Shown here piece by piece: positions 1 through 6,141 of a DNA stretch of 10,624 nt. The stretch is from NCBI GenBank assembly GCA_039930945.1, contig JBDTSW010000078.1, positions 1 to 10,624 of the forward strand, written 5' to 3'. The notes below the pieces were generated by a model. It was not told where the DNA came from. It saw only the letters and a list, made by a program, of their open reading frames with translations, and searched no databases. Both the position numbers and the translations under genes were made by a program. Numbering within the stretch: the stretch's first letter is position 1; each line of letters begins with the position of its first letter. This stretch comes from JBDTSW01 sp039930945 (GTDB lineage Bacteria > Actinomycetota > Thermoleophilia > Solirubrobacterales > 70-9).

Positions 1-84
1 CCGGCGCCCGGCGCGCGCCCCGCGTCACGGCCGGGCTGCGAGCCTGACCCGATCCGCTCACTCGTACACCTGATCGCTCCGCCC

Positions 85-657
85 TTGTGCGGGGTCTGCG
101 GCGAGCCCTGCGGGCGGGCCGAGCCCGCCTGCCAGCGCTGCCTCGACGCCCTCGTCTCGGCGCCGGCGATCTTGATCGCGGTCCCCGGTGTCGACCGTGG
201 CTGGGCGGCGACAGCGTACGAGGGCACTGCGCGGAAGCTGGTCACCTCGCTCAAGTTCGCCGGCAGGTTGGCGCTCGCCGGCGTCGCCGCGCGCGCGATC
301 TGCGCGGCCACCGGCCCAGGGGCCCTGGGCGGCGCGCTGGTGCCGGTTCCCGCCGACCCGGTGCGCCGTCGGCTGCGGGGATTCGACCCCGCCGAGGCGA
401 TCGCCCGCGCCCTCGCCCTGCAGACGGGTCTGCCGCTGTGTGGCTGCCTCGAGCGCAGCCACGGGCGCCGGCAGGTGGGCCGATCGCGGTCCGGGCGGCT
501 CGCCGGGCCCGCCGTCCGGGCCGCCTTCGCGACGCCGCCCGCGGCCGTCCTGGTCGACGACGTCGTCACCACCGGCGCCACCGTCTCGGCGTGCGCGAGG
601 ACGCTTCGCCGGGCCGGATCGAGCCGGGTGCTTGTGGCCGCATTCGCACGGGCGTAG
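85..657 (+). CDS. comF: ComF family phosphoribosyltransferase-like protein (start uncertain, possibly 5'-partial)
   Basis: Counting from TTG at 85, the protein has 190 residues. It opens with a zinc-ribbon pattern (CGVC at 2-5, CQRC at 16-19). A PVP..R.R.RGF segment follows, then an HGR.QVGRSR stretch, then the PRPP-binding loop VLVDDVVTTGAT with Asp158-Asp159. This order is typical of ComFC/GntX proteins, linked to DNA uptake in competent bacteria; the biochemical reaction is not firmly known. The start is doubtful. TTG 85 has no SD, and the frame is open back to base 1 with no ATG, GTG or TTG. The upstream codons (70-84) read L-I-A-P-P directly before the first Cys, which resembles the usual ComF N-terminus. 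The gene therefore probably begins at CTG 70 or left of the window, and bases 1-84 are likely coding. The stop TAG overlaps the candidate hpf promoter. Family call firm, start weak. Confidence 0.88.
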   Translation: MCGVCGEPCGRAEPACQRCLDALVSAPAILIAVPGVDRGWAATAYEGTARKLVTSLKFAGRLALAGVAARAICAATGPGALGGALVPVPADPVRRRLRGFDPAEAIARALALQTGLPLCGCLERSHGRRQVGRSRSGRLAGPAVRAAFATPPAAVLVDDVVTTGATVSACARTLRRAGSSRVLVAAFARA

Positions 658-660
658 CAT
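632..660 (+). promoter_or_regulatory. Candidate promoter of hpf inside the comF 3' end
   Basis: TTGTGG (632-637) and TAGCAT (655-660) are separated by exactly 17 bp, a good sigma-70-type pair. The -10 shares its TAG with the comF stop codon. Transcription would begin near 667, giving a leader of about 22 nt that carries the strong hpf SD. TA is fixed by the stop codon, so a TANNNT match here is partly expected by chance; the matched -35 at 17 bp strengthens the call. Confidence 0.45.
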
Positions 661-665
661 TCGCA
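640..665 (+). repeat. 9-bp direct repeat GCATTCGCA overlapping the hpf promoter
   Basis: GCATTCGCA occurs at 640-648 and again, identically, at 657-665, a 17-bp start-to-start spacing. The first copy lies in the promoter spacer and the second covers the end of the -10 box and the region just before the predicted start site. It could be a tandem operator for a regulator of hpf; the first copy is also comF coding sequence, so chance is possible. Confidence 0.4.
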
Positions 666-689
666 TGACTCGACGAAGGGGAGGCTGCG

Positions 690-1037
690 GTGCGGATCGA
701 TGTCAGGGGACGGAATCTTGCGGTGACCGACGAGTTGCGCGAGGCCGTCGCCCAGCGCTTCGCCAGGATGGGGCGCCAGGTCTCCGAGGAGGCGATTCTC
801 GAAGTCGGCTTGCGCGAGGAGCGCAATCCTGCGATCGCCGACAGCCAGATCGCAGAGGCGACCGTGCACGTCAAGGGGGTGACGCTGCGCGCCAGCGAGG
901 CGTCCCCAGACATGGTGCAATCGATCCACCTGGTCGCCGAGGACATGAGCCGCCAGGTGAAGAAGTACCGGGAGAAGCGCCGCGATCGCTGGCGCGCCCG
1001 GCGGATGAAGTCGAAGCTGCGGGGCGGGCCCGTCTGA
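690..1037 (+). CDS. hpf: Ribosome hibernation promoting factor, short form (HPF/RaiA family)
   Basis: This 115-residue protein starts at GTG 690, set by a strong SD (GGGGAGG, 678-684) five bases upstream. The N-terminus MRIDVRGRNLAVTDELRE and the following EERNPAIAD and HVKGVTLRA segments match the beta-alpha-beta-beta-beta-alpha fold of HPF/YfiA proteins. These bind the decoding region of the 30S subunit and silence ribosomes in stationary phase. The tail (about 92-115) is very basic (KKYREKRRDRWRARRMK). The C-terminal dimerisation domain of long HPF, common in Actinomycetota and Firmicutes, is absent, so 100S dimer formation by this protein alone is not expected. The position between comF and secA follows the order seen in many Gram-positives. 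Its own promoter probably lies in the comF end and a hairpin covers its stop codon. Confidence 0.93.
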   Translation: MRIDVRGRNLAVTDELREAVAQRFARMGRQVSEEAILEVGLREERNPAIADSQIAEATVHVKGVTLRASEASPDMVQSIHLVAEDMSRQVKKYREKRRDRWRARRMKSKLRGGPV

Positions 1038-1049
1038 CGGCTGCCCGCC
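1023..1049 (+). terminator. GC-rich hairpin across the hpf stop codon, candidate terminator
   Basis: GGCGGGC (1023-1029) pairs perfectly with GCCCGCC (1043-1049). Inside, CCGTC (1030-1034) and GACGG (1036-1040) are also inverted repeats around one base, with a CT bulge at 1041-1042. The stem is strong and sits at the end of hpf, before the secA promoter. No T-run follows, so it would be a U-less terminator, a transcript-stabilising stem, or just GC-rich coincidence. Confidence 0.4.
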
Positions 1050-1099
1050 GGCGCCGCCTTCGACCACGCAACGGGGCGCGGCCGACCCCGGACCCCTCG

Positions 1100-1113
1100 T
1101 ACACTTGGTCGCG
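1100..1113 (+). promoter_or_regulatory. secA: Candidate leaderless promoter of secA (-10 box)
   Basis: TACACT (1100-1105) fits the actinobacterial TANNNT -10 consensus and ends eight bases before ATG 1114. No purine-rich SD lies between 1080 and 1113. This is the layout expected of a leaderless mRNA starting at or within a base or two of the ATG. No clear -35 is visible. Bases 1050-1099 otherwise hold nothing recognisable. Confidence 0.5.
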
Positions 1114-3990
1114 ATGGCACGGGGCCTGATAGATCGCGCCCTTCGCGTCGGCGAGGGGCGAAAGTTCAAGGACTTCGAGCGGCGCGTTGACGTGATCAAC
1201 CGCTTCGAGCCGGAGATGGAGCTGCTCGACGACACCGAGCTGCGCGCGACCGCCGACGAGCTCCGCCGCCGTGTCCGCGAGGACGGCGAATCGCTCGAGG
1301 ACCTGCTCCCCGAGGCGTTCGCCGTCGCACGCGAAGCCGGCAAACGCACCCTCGGCCAGCGCCACTTCGACGTGCAGCTGATCGGGGGCATGGTCCTGCA
1401 CGATGGAGCCATCGCCGAGATGAAGACCGGCGAGGGCAAGACGCTCACCGCGACCCTCGCCGTCTTCCTCAACTCACTCGCCGGCGACGCTGTCCACCTG
1501 GTCACCGTCAACGACTACCTGGCCCGTCGCGACGCGGAGTGGATGTCGCCTCTCTACAACGCCATCGGCGTCTCCGTGGGGGTGATCCAGGCCCAGCAGT
1601 CACCGCAGGTCCGCCGCGACGCATACGCCGCCGACGTCACCTACGGCACCAACTCCGAGTTCGGATTCGACTATCTGCGCGACAACATGGCGCCGACCCT
1701 CGAGGCCACCGTGCAGCCCGATCACGTCTTCGCGATCGTCGACGAGGTCGACAACATCCTGATCGACGAGGCGCGCACCCCGTTGATCATCTCGGGCCAG
1801 CCCGAACAGGCGGCCGACACCTATTTCACCTTCGCCCGGCTCGCCAAGCAGATGGTCGGGATCGAGGCCAAGCCGAAGCTGAAGTCGCTCGGCGAGTCGC
1901 GCGACACCTCCGAGGCCGAGCACGACTACGAGTACGACGAGAAGCACAAGACTGTCGCCCCGACCGAGGCCGGCGTGGCCAAGGCGGAGGAGTTCATCGG
2001 GGTCGAGAACCTCTATCTCTCCGAGCACGGGAGCCTCGTCAACCACCTGATCCAGTCGCTCAAGGCGGAGTCGCTGTTCAAGCGCGACGACGACTACGCC
2101 GTGATCGACGGCGAGGTGAAGATCATCGACGAGTTCACCGGCCGCATCCTCGAGGGCCGACGCTGGTCGGAGGGACTGCACCAGGCGGTCGAGGCGAAGG
2201 AGGGCGTCGGGGTTCGCGAGGAGAACCAGACGCTGGCGACGATCACGCTGCAGAACTACTTCCGCCTCTACGACAAGCTCTCGGGGATGACCGGCACCGC
2301 GCTCACCGAGGCCCAGGAGTTCATGAAGATCTACGGGATGCCGGTGGTCGAGGTGCCGACCAACCAGCCGATGGTCCGCGACGACTTCAACGACCTCATC
2401 TACAAGACCCGAAACGGCAAGTGGAAGGCGCTGGTCAACGAGGTCTCCGAGCGCCACGCCAAGGGCCAGCCAACCCTGGTGGGAACGATCTCGGTCGAGG
2501 TCTCGGAGATGCTTGCGGGCGAGCTCGAGCGTCGCGGCATCGACCACGTCGTCCTCAACGCCAAGCCCGAGCACGCCGAGCGCGAGGGCGAGACGGTCGC
2601 CCAGGCCGGGCGTGTCGGCGCGGTCACGATCGCGACCAACATGGCGGGCCGCGGGGTCGACATCAAGCTCGGCGGAGACCCCGAGCAGATGGCCCGAATG
2701 GCGGTGCGCAAGACCGGGCTCGAGCCCGGCGGCGAGGGTTATGAGGAGGCGGTGGCTGAGACCCTCGGAGAGTTGACCGAGCGCTGCGCCGCCGAGGGCG
2801 ACAAGGTTCGGGCCTTCGGCGGGCTCTTCATCTGTGGCACCGAGCGCCACGAGTCGCGACGCATCGACAACCAGCTTCGCGGCCGCTCCGGCCGCCAGGG
2901 TGATCCCGGCGAATCGCGCTTCTTCCTCTCGGCCGAGGACGACCTGATCCGCCTCTTCGCCGGGGAGCGGATCTACAAGATCCTCGACCGCCTCGGCCCG
3001 GTCGACGAGGAGGGCGAGGAGTACCCGCTGGAGGCGAAGCTTCTCTCGAAGCAGATCGAGAACGCCCAGAAGAAGGTCGAGCAGCAGAACTTCCTCATCC
3101 GCAAGCGCGTGCTCGAGTACGACGACGTGCTCAACGAGCAGCGCCGGGTGATCTACAAGTACCGGCGCGAGATCCTCGAGGGGCGCGACATGTCCGACGT
3201 CACCGGGGAGGAGCTGGGCGACGTGATCTCCCGGCTGGTCGACGAGTACACGCAGGGTGACGTCTTCGAGGACTGGGACGTCGGTGGCCTGCAGACCCGC
3301 GCCGCCGGGCTCTGGCCGGCGCAGGTCGACCTCTCGGCGCTCGACGCCAACACCGACCGCGAGGAGATCCGCGAGATCCTCACCGCCGACGCGCTCAGCG
3401 CCTACGAGCGCCGCGAGCAGGAGCTGGGAGCGGAGCTGATGCGCTATCTGGAGCGCCAGATCCTGCTCCAGATCATCGACCACCGCTGGCGCGAGCATCT
3501 CTACGAGATGGACTACCTGCGCGAGGGAATCCACCTGCGCGGGTTCGCCCAGATCGATCCGCTGGTCGCCTACAAGAACGAGGGCTTCTCGATGTTCCGC
3601 GAGCTGATGGACGCGATCTGGGAGGAGTTCGCCCGGGTCATCTTCCACGTCGAGGTGAACGTCGAGCCGGCCCAGGCCGAGGAGCTGTTCGAGCCCGAGG
3701 ACGCGCCCTCCCGCGTGCAGTACTCCGGCGGCGGCGAGCAGCAGCCGTCGGCGCTGCGCGACGCTCGCGCCCAGGCGGCGACCGCGGGGACCGGCGCGGC
3801 GGGTGCGGCGACAGCAGCGCCTCCAGGCCCGGCGGCCCCCAGCCCCGCCGATGTCCCCAGCGCCCCCGAGGGCACGCATCGCGACTCGACAACCGGGGCG
3901 GTGGTCAAGGACGAGCACGCCAAGCTCGGCCGCAACGACCCCTGCTGGTGCGGTTCCGGCAAGAAGTACAAGAAGTGCCACGGCGCTTAA
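1114..3990 (+). CDS. secA: Preprotein translocase subunit SecA
   Basis: SecA is the ATPase motor that drives unfolded precursors through the SecYEG channel at the cytoplasmic membrane. From ATG 1114 it has 958 residues. Visible parts in order: the N-terminal segment with Walker A MKTGEGKT (103-110); the DEAD-type Walker B DEVD at 210-213 followed by NILIDEARTPLIISG; the helicase-2 half with IATNMAGRGVDIKLGG and QLRGRSGRQGDPG; the scaffold region around DHRWREHLYEMDYLREG; an Ala/Pro/Gly-rich linker; and a C-terminal zinc motif CWCGSGKKYKKCH (Cys944, Cys946, Cys955, His956), which binds SecB or ribosomes in other species. A TTG at 1105 would add three residues, but it overlaps the -10 box TACACT and so is unlikely. 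All catalytic motifs are intact. It looks like the housekeeping SecA1; its expression appears independent of hpf. Confidence 0.98.
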   Translation: MARGLIDRALRVGEGRKFKDFERRVDVINRFEPEMELLDDTELRATADELRRRVREDGESLEDLLPEAFAVAREAGKRTLGQRHFDVQLIGGMVLHDGAIAEMKTGEGKTLTATLAVFLNSLAGDAVHLVTVNDYLARRDAEWMSPLYNAIGVSVGVIQAQQSPQVRRDAYAADVTYGTNSEFGFDYLRDNMAPTLEATVQPDHVFAIVDEVDNILIDEARTPLIISGQPEQAADTYFTFARLAKQMVGIEAKPKLKSLGESRDTSEAEHDYEYDEKHKTVAPTEAGVAKAEEFIGVENLYLSEHGSLVNHLIQSLKAESLFKRDDDYAVIDGEVKIIDEFTGRILEGRRWSEGLHQAVEAKEGVGVREENQTLATITLQNYFRLYDKLSGMTGTALTEAQEFMKIYGMPVVEVPTNQPMVRDDFNDLIYKTRNGKWKALVNEVSERHAKGQPTLVGTISVEVSEMLAGELERRGIDHVVLNAKPEHAEREGETVAQAGRVGAVTIATNMAGRGVDIKLGGDPEQMARMAVRKTGLEPGGEGYEEAVAETLGELTERCAAEGDKVRAFGGLFICGTERHESRRIDNQLRGRSGRQGDPGESRFFLSAEDDLIRLFAGERIYKILDRLGPVDEEGEEYPLEAKLLSKQIENAQKKVEQQNFLIRKRVLEYDDVLNEQRRVIYKYRREILEGRDMSDVTGEELGDVISRLVDEYTQGDVFEDWDVGGLQTRAAGLWPAQVDLSALDANTDREEIREILTADALSAYERREQELGAELMRYLERQILLQIIDHRWREHLYEMDYLREGIHLRGFAQIDPLVAYKNEGFSMFRELMDAIWEEFARVIFHVEVNVEPAQAEELFEPEDAPSRVQYSGGGEQQPSALRDARAQAATAGTGAAGAATAAPPGPAAPSPADVPSAPEGTHRDSTTGAVVKDEHAKLGRNDPCWCGSGKKYKKCHGA

Positions 3991-3999
3991 CCCCGTCCC

Positions 4000-4623
4000 G
4001 TGGGCCCTGAGAGCCCGAGCTCGGGCCCCGACGGCCGCCCCCGGTGTCGCTGGGCAACCTCGACCGAGGACTACATCCGCTACCACGACGAGGAGTGGGG
4101 GCGGCCGGTCACCGATGATCGCGGCCTCTACGAGCGGATCTCGCTGGAGGCCTTCCAGTCGGGCCTCTCCTGGCTCACCATCCTGCGCAAGCGGGACGGA
4201 TTCCGGGCAGCCTTCACCGGCTTCGACTTCGAGGCGGTGGCAGCCTTCGACGCTGCCGACGTCGAGCGGCTGATGGCCGACGCCGCGATCGTCCGCAACC
4301 GGGCCAAGATCCTGGCCACGATCGCCAACGCGCGGGCGCTCACCGAGCTGGCCGGGGGAGGGGAGTCGCTGTCGAGGCTGACCTGGTCATATGCCCCCGA
4401 GCGCGACGGCGCTCCCCGCTCGCTCGAGCAGCTGCCGGCGATCACGCCCGAGTCGAAGGCGCTGGCAAAGGAGCTCAGGCGCCGCGGCTTTCGCTTCGTC
4501 GGCCCGACCACCGCCTACGCGGCGATGCAGGCCTGCGGCGTGGTCAACGACCATCTCGCGGGCTGCGCCGTGCGCGATCAGGTCGAGGCCGAGCGCCTGG
4601 CGGTGCTCGAGGCGTGGCGATGA
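4000..4623 (+). CDS. tag: DNA-3-methyladenine glycosylase I
   Basis: This 207-residue protein of the Tag family removes 3-methyladenine from alkylated DNA, the first step of base excision repair. The zinc ligands are recognisable: Cys16 and His29 at the N-terminus (RCRW...YHDEEWG), spaced 13 residues as in E. coli Tag, and His185 and Cys189 near the end (NDHLAGC). Between them lie LEAFQSGLSWLTILRKR, IVRNRAKI and FVGPTTAYAAMQACG, all family signatures. The GTG at 4000 is the only usable start before Cys16. It lies nine bases after the secA stop and lacks a clear SD, so translation may depend on ribosomes leaving secA. The first 12 or so residues are not conserved family sequence and contain a palindrome. 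The end overlaps the next gene by ATGA. Confidence 0.95.
   Translation: MGPESPSSGPDGRPRCRWATSTEDYIRYHDEEWGRPVTDDRGLYERISLEAFQSGLSWLTILRKRDGFRAAFTGFDFEAVAAFDAADVERLMADAAIVRNRAKILATIANARALTELAGGGESLSRLTWSYAPERDGAPRSLEQLPAITPESKALAKELRRRGFRFVGPTTAYAAMQACGVVNDHLAGCAVRDQVEAERLAVLEAWR
4013..4026. repeat. 14-bp perfect palindrome GCCCGAGCTCGGGC
   Basis: The sequence is self-complementary over all 14 bases, and its RNA can fold as a GCCCG/CGGGC stem with an AGCT loop. It begins 23 bases after the secA stop and lies in the non-conserved 5' end of tag. It may attenuate transcription between secA and tag or be an operator half; there is no T-run. In GC-rich DNA such a palindrome can arise by chance. 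Confidence 0.35.
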
Positions 4624-5006
4624 AGGGGATCGAGGCGGTCCAGGCGTTCGTCGACGCCTTCAACGCCGAGGACCTCGACGCGCTTGCCGCGACCCTGACC
4701 GAAGACATCGAGATCCAGGCCAGCCGCGGCCTCGTCGAGGGCCGCGAGGAGGCGCGCCGGTGGGCTACCCGCAAGCCCAGCGGTGAGCTCAATCAGCGGC
4801 TGGTCCTCGACGGCGCCGCCGAGCACGGCGCGCACGCGATCGCCACCATCCGCCGCCAGTGGCTCTGGCGCGAGGACGGCGGCCTCGCCGACGAGCAGCG
4901 GCTCTACTATGTGGCGACGCTTCGCGACGGTCTGATCGCGCGGTGGGCGCCGTTCCAGGACCGGGGGGGTGCTCTGCGGGCGGCGGGGGTCGAGGGCGCC
5001 GACTAA
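4620..5006 (+). CDS. NTF2-like / SnoaL-like small protein
   Basis: ATG 4620 overlaps the tag stop (ATGA), giving a 128-residue protein; GAGG at 4608-4611 may serve as SD. An in-frame GTG at 4614 would add two residues but fits the coupling less well. The N-terminus (AVQAFVDAFNAEDLDALAATLTEDIEIQ) and the end (LRDGLIARWAPFQDRGGALRAAG) follow the cone-shaped alpha+beta fold of the SnoaL-like/NTF2 superfamily. That superfamily holds hydrolases, isomerases and ligand-binding proteins, so function cannot be read from the fold. There is no signal peptide or membrane segment, so it is cytoplasmic. Coupling to tag suggests co-expression, but a repair role is only a guess. Its stop codon TAA is part of the putative prfB -10 box. 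Confidence 0.85.
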   Translation: MKGIEAVQAFVDAFNAEDLDALAATLTEDIEIQASRGLVEGREEARRWATRKPSGELNQRLVLDGAAEHGAHAIATIRRQWLWREDGGLADEQRLYYVATLRDGLIARWAPFQDRGGALRAAGVEGAD

Positions 5007-5015
5007 GCTGGACCG
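5004..5015 (+). promoter_or_regulatory. prfB: Candidate leaderless promoter of prfB (-10 box)
   Basis: TAAGCT (5004-5009) matches TANNNT and is followed by six bases and then ATG 5016, the spacing expected if transcription starts at the A of the ATG. No SD sits in the six-base gap, and the upstream GGGGGG near 4965-4970 is far too distant to act as one. TA is fixed by the preceding gene's stop codon, so chance is not excluded. No -35 recognised. Confidence 0.45.
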
Positions 5016-6123
5016 ATGGCCGAGGCCGCTTCAACCGAGAACCTCACCGCGCGCCTCGCGCAGGTCCGCGACGGCTTGAAGCTGCTCGCGGACTACCTTT
5101 GACCCCGCCAAGCTCGACACCGACCTAGAGCGACTGGAGGCCGAGATGCAGCGGCCGGGCTTCTGGGACGACCAGGAGTCGGCGTCGCGCACCGCGGCCG
5201 GCCACAAGCGCCTGCAGGAGCGCCTGGCGACATTCCGCTCGCTGGAGTCCGAGTCCAGCGACCTCGCCGAGCTGGCCGAGTTGGCGAGCGACGACGCGGA
5301 GATGGCGGCCGAGCTGGACTCGCAGCTGGCCGATCTCGAAGGCCGGCTGGCGACGCTGGAGGAGGCGCGCCTGTTCAGCGGCTCCTACGACCATGGCGAC
5401 GCGGTCGTCACCGTCCGTTCCGGCGCCGGCGGGACCGACTCCCAGGACTGGGCGGAGATGCTGGTGCGGATGTACCTGCGCTGGGCCGAGTCGCGCGCCT
5501 TCGAGGTCGAGATGAAGGAGGCCTCGGAGGGGGAGGAGGCCGGGATCAAGTCGGCGACGTTCATCGCCAAGGGCGAGAACGCCTACGGCCTGTTCGCCGC
5601 AGAGCGCGGCGTGCACCGGCTGGTGCGGATCTCGCCCTTTGACGCCCAGAAGCGCCGGCACACGGCCTTCGCCCAGGTGGACGTGGCGCCGCTGGTCGAC
5701 GAGGCGGTCGAGGTCGTCCTCGACGACGACGACCTGCGGATCGACACCTACCGTGCCTCGGGAGCCGGCGGCCAGCACGTCAACAAGACCGACTCGGCCG
5801 TGCGCGTCACCCACATCCCCACCGGGATCGTCGTCCAGTGCCAGAACGAGCGCTCGCAGACCCAGAACAAGGCGACGGCGATGCGCTTCCTGCGGGCGAA
5901 GTTGATCGAGGAGGAGGAGCGCAAGCGCGCCGAGGAGATGGCGGCCGAGCGCGGCGAGCAGAAGGCCGCCGAGTGGGGATCGCAGATCCGCAGCTACACG
6001 CTCCACCCCACCCAGCGGGTCAAGGACCATCGGACCGGGTTCGAGATGGGCGACGCCGGCCGGGTGCTCGACGGAGACATCGACGGCTTCGTGCGGGAGT
6101 ACCTCCTGCAGTCGGCCGCCTAG
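5016..6123 (+). CDS. prfB: Peptide chain release factor 2, with programmed +1 frameshift
   Basis: RF2 recognises UGA and UAA in the ribosomal A site and triggers peptide release. The gene is read in two frames. ATG 5016 gives 28 codons ending in Tyr-Leu (TAC CTT), then an in-frame TGA at 5100-5102. Skipping T5100 continues at GAC 5101 as DPAKLDTDLERLEAEMQ and on to PGFWDD, the usual RF2 N-terminus. The joined product has 368 residues. The stop-recognition tripeptide SPF is at 206-208 and the catalytic GGQ at 251-253 (5767-5775), one residue off the E. coli numbering. Domain 1 is coiled and acidic; the catalytic domain motif YRASGAGGQHVNKTDSAV is intact. Annotation starting at ATG 5146 would lose the first 43 residues. 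FIST and nadC follow, probably in one transcript. Production is likely self-regulated through RF2 level at the TGA. Confidence 0.96.
5088..5103 (+). promoter_or_regulatory. prfB: prfB +1 frameshift (recoding) site
   Basis: The site reads GCG GAC TAC CTT TGA C. CTT (5097-5099) is the slippery P-site codon, TGA (5100-5102) the slow A-site stop, and C5103 the poor-termination context, exactly as in E. coli. The SD-like AGGGGG that normally sits three bases before CTT is replaced here by GCGGAC, which offers at most a GGA match (5090-5092) to the anti-SD. Confidence 0.93.
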
Positions 6124-6141
6124 CGTGAGGCAAGGCGCCCC

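Noticed and set aside
1072..1090. CGGGG/CCCCG inverted repeat before secA
   Set aside because: It is a five-bp stem with a nine-base loop in GC-rich DNA, well within chance.
1600..4086. Very long open frame on the minus strand across secA (over 800 codons)
   Set aside because: It mirrors secA codon by codon, lacks recognisable domains, is rich in Leu/Val/Asp repeats typical of antisense frames in GC-rich genes, and secA on the plus strand is unambiguous.
5146..6123. A separate RF2 starting at ATG 5146
   Set aside because: The +1 frame before 5146 (5101-5145) encodes conserved RF2 sequence joined to the upstream 28 codons through the canonical CTT-TGA-C site.
6121..6141. TAGCGT at the prfB stop as a promoter for the FIST gene
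   Set aside because: TA comes from the stop codon, there is no -35, and the gap to ATG 6142 is 15 bases with an SD-like AAGG; read-through from prfB explains expression more simply.
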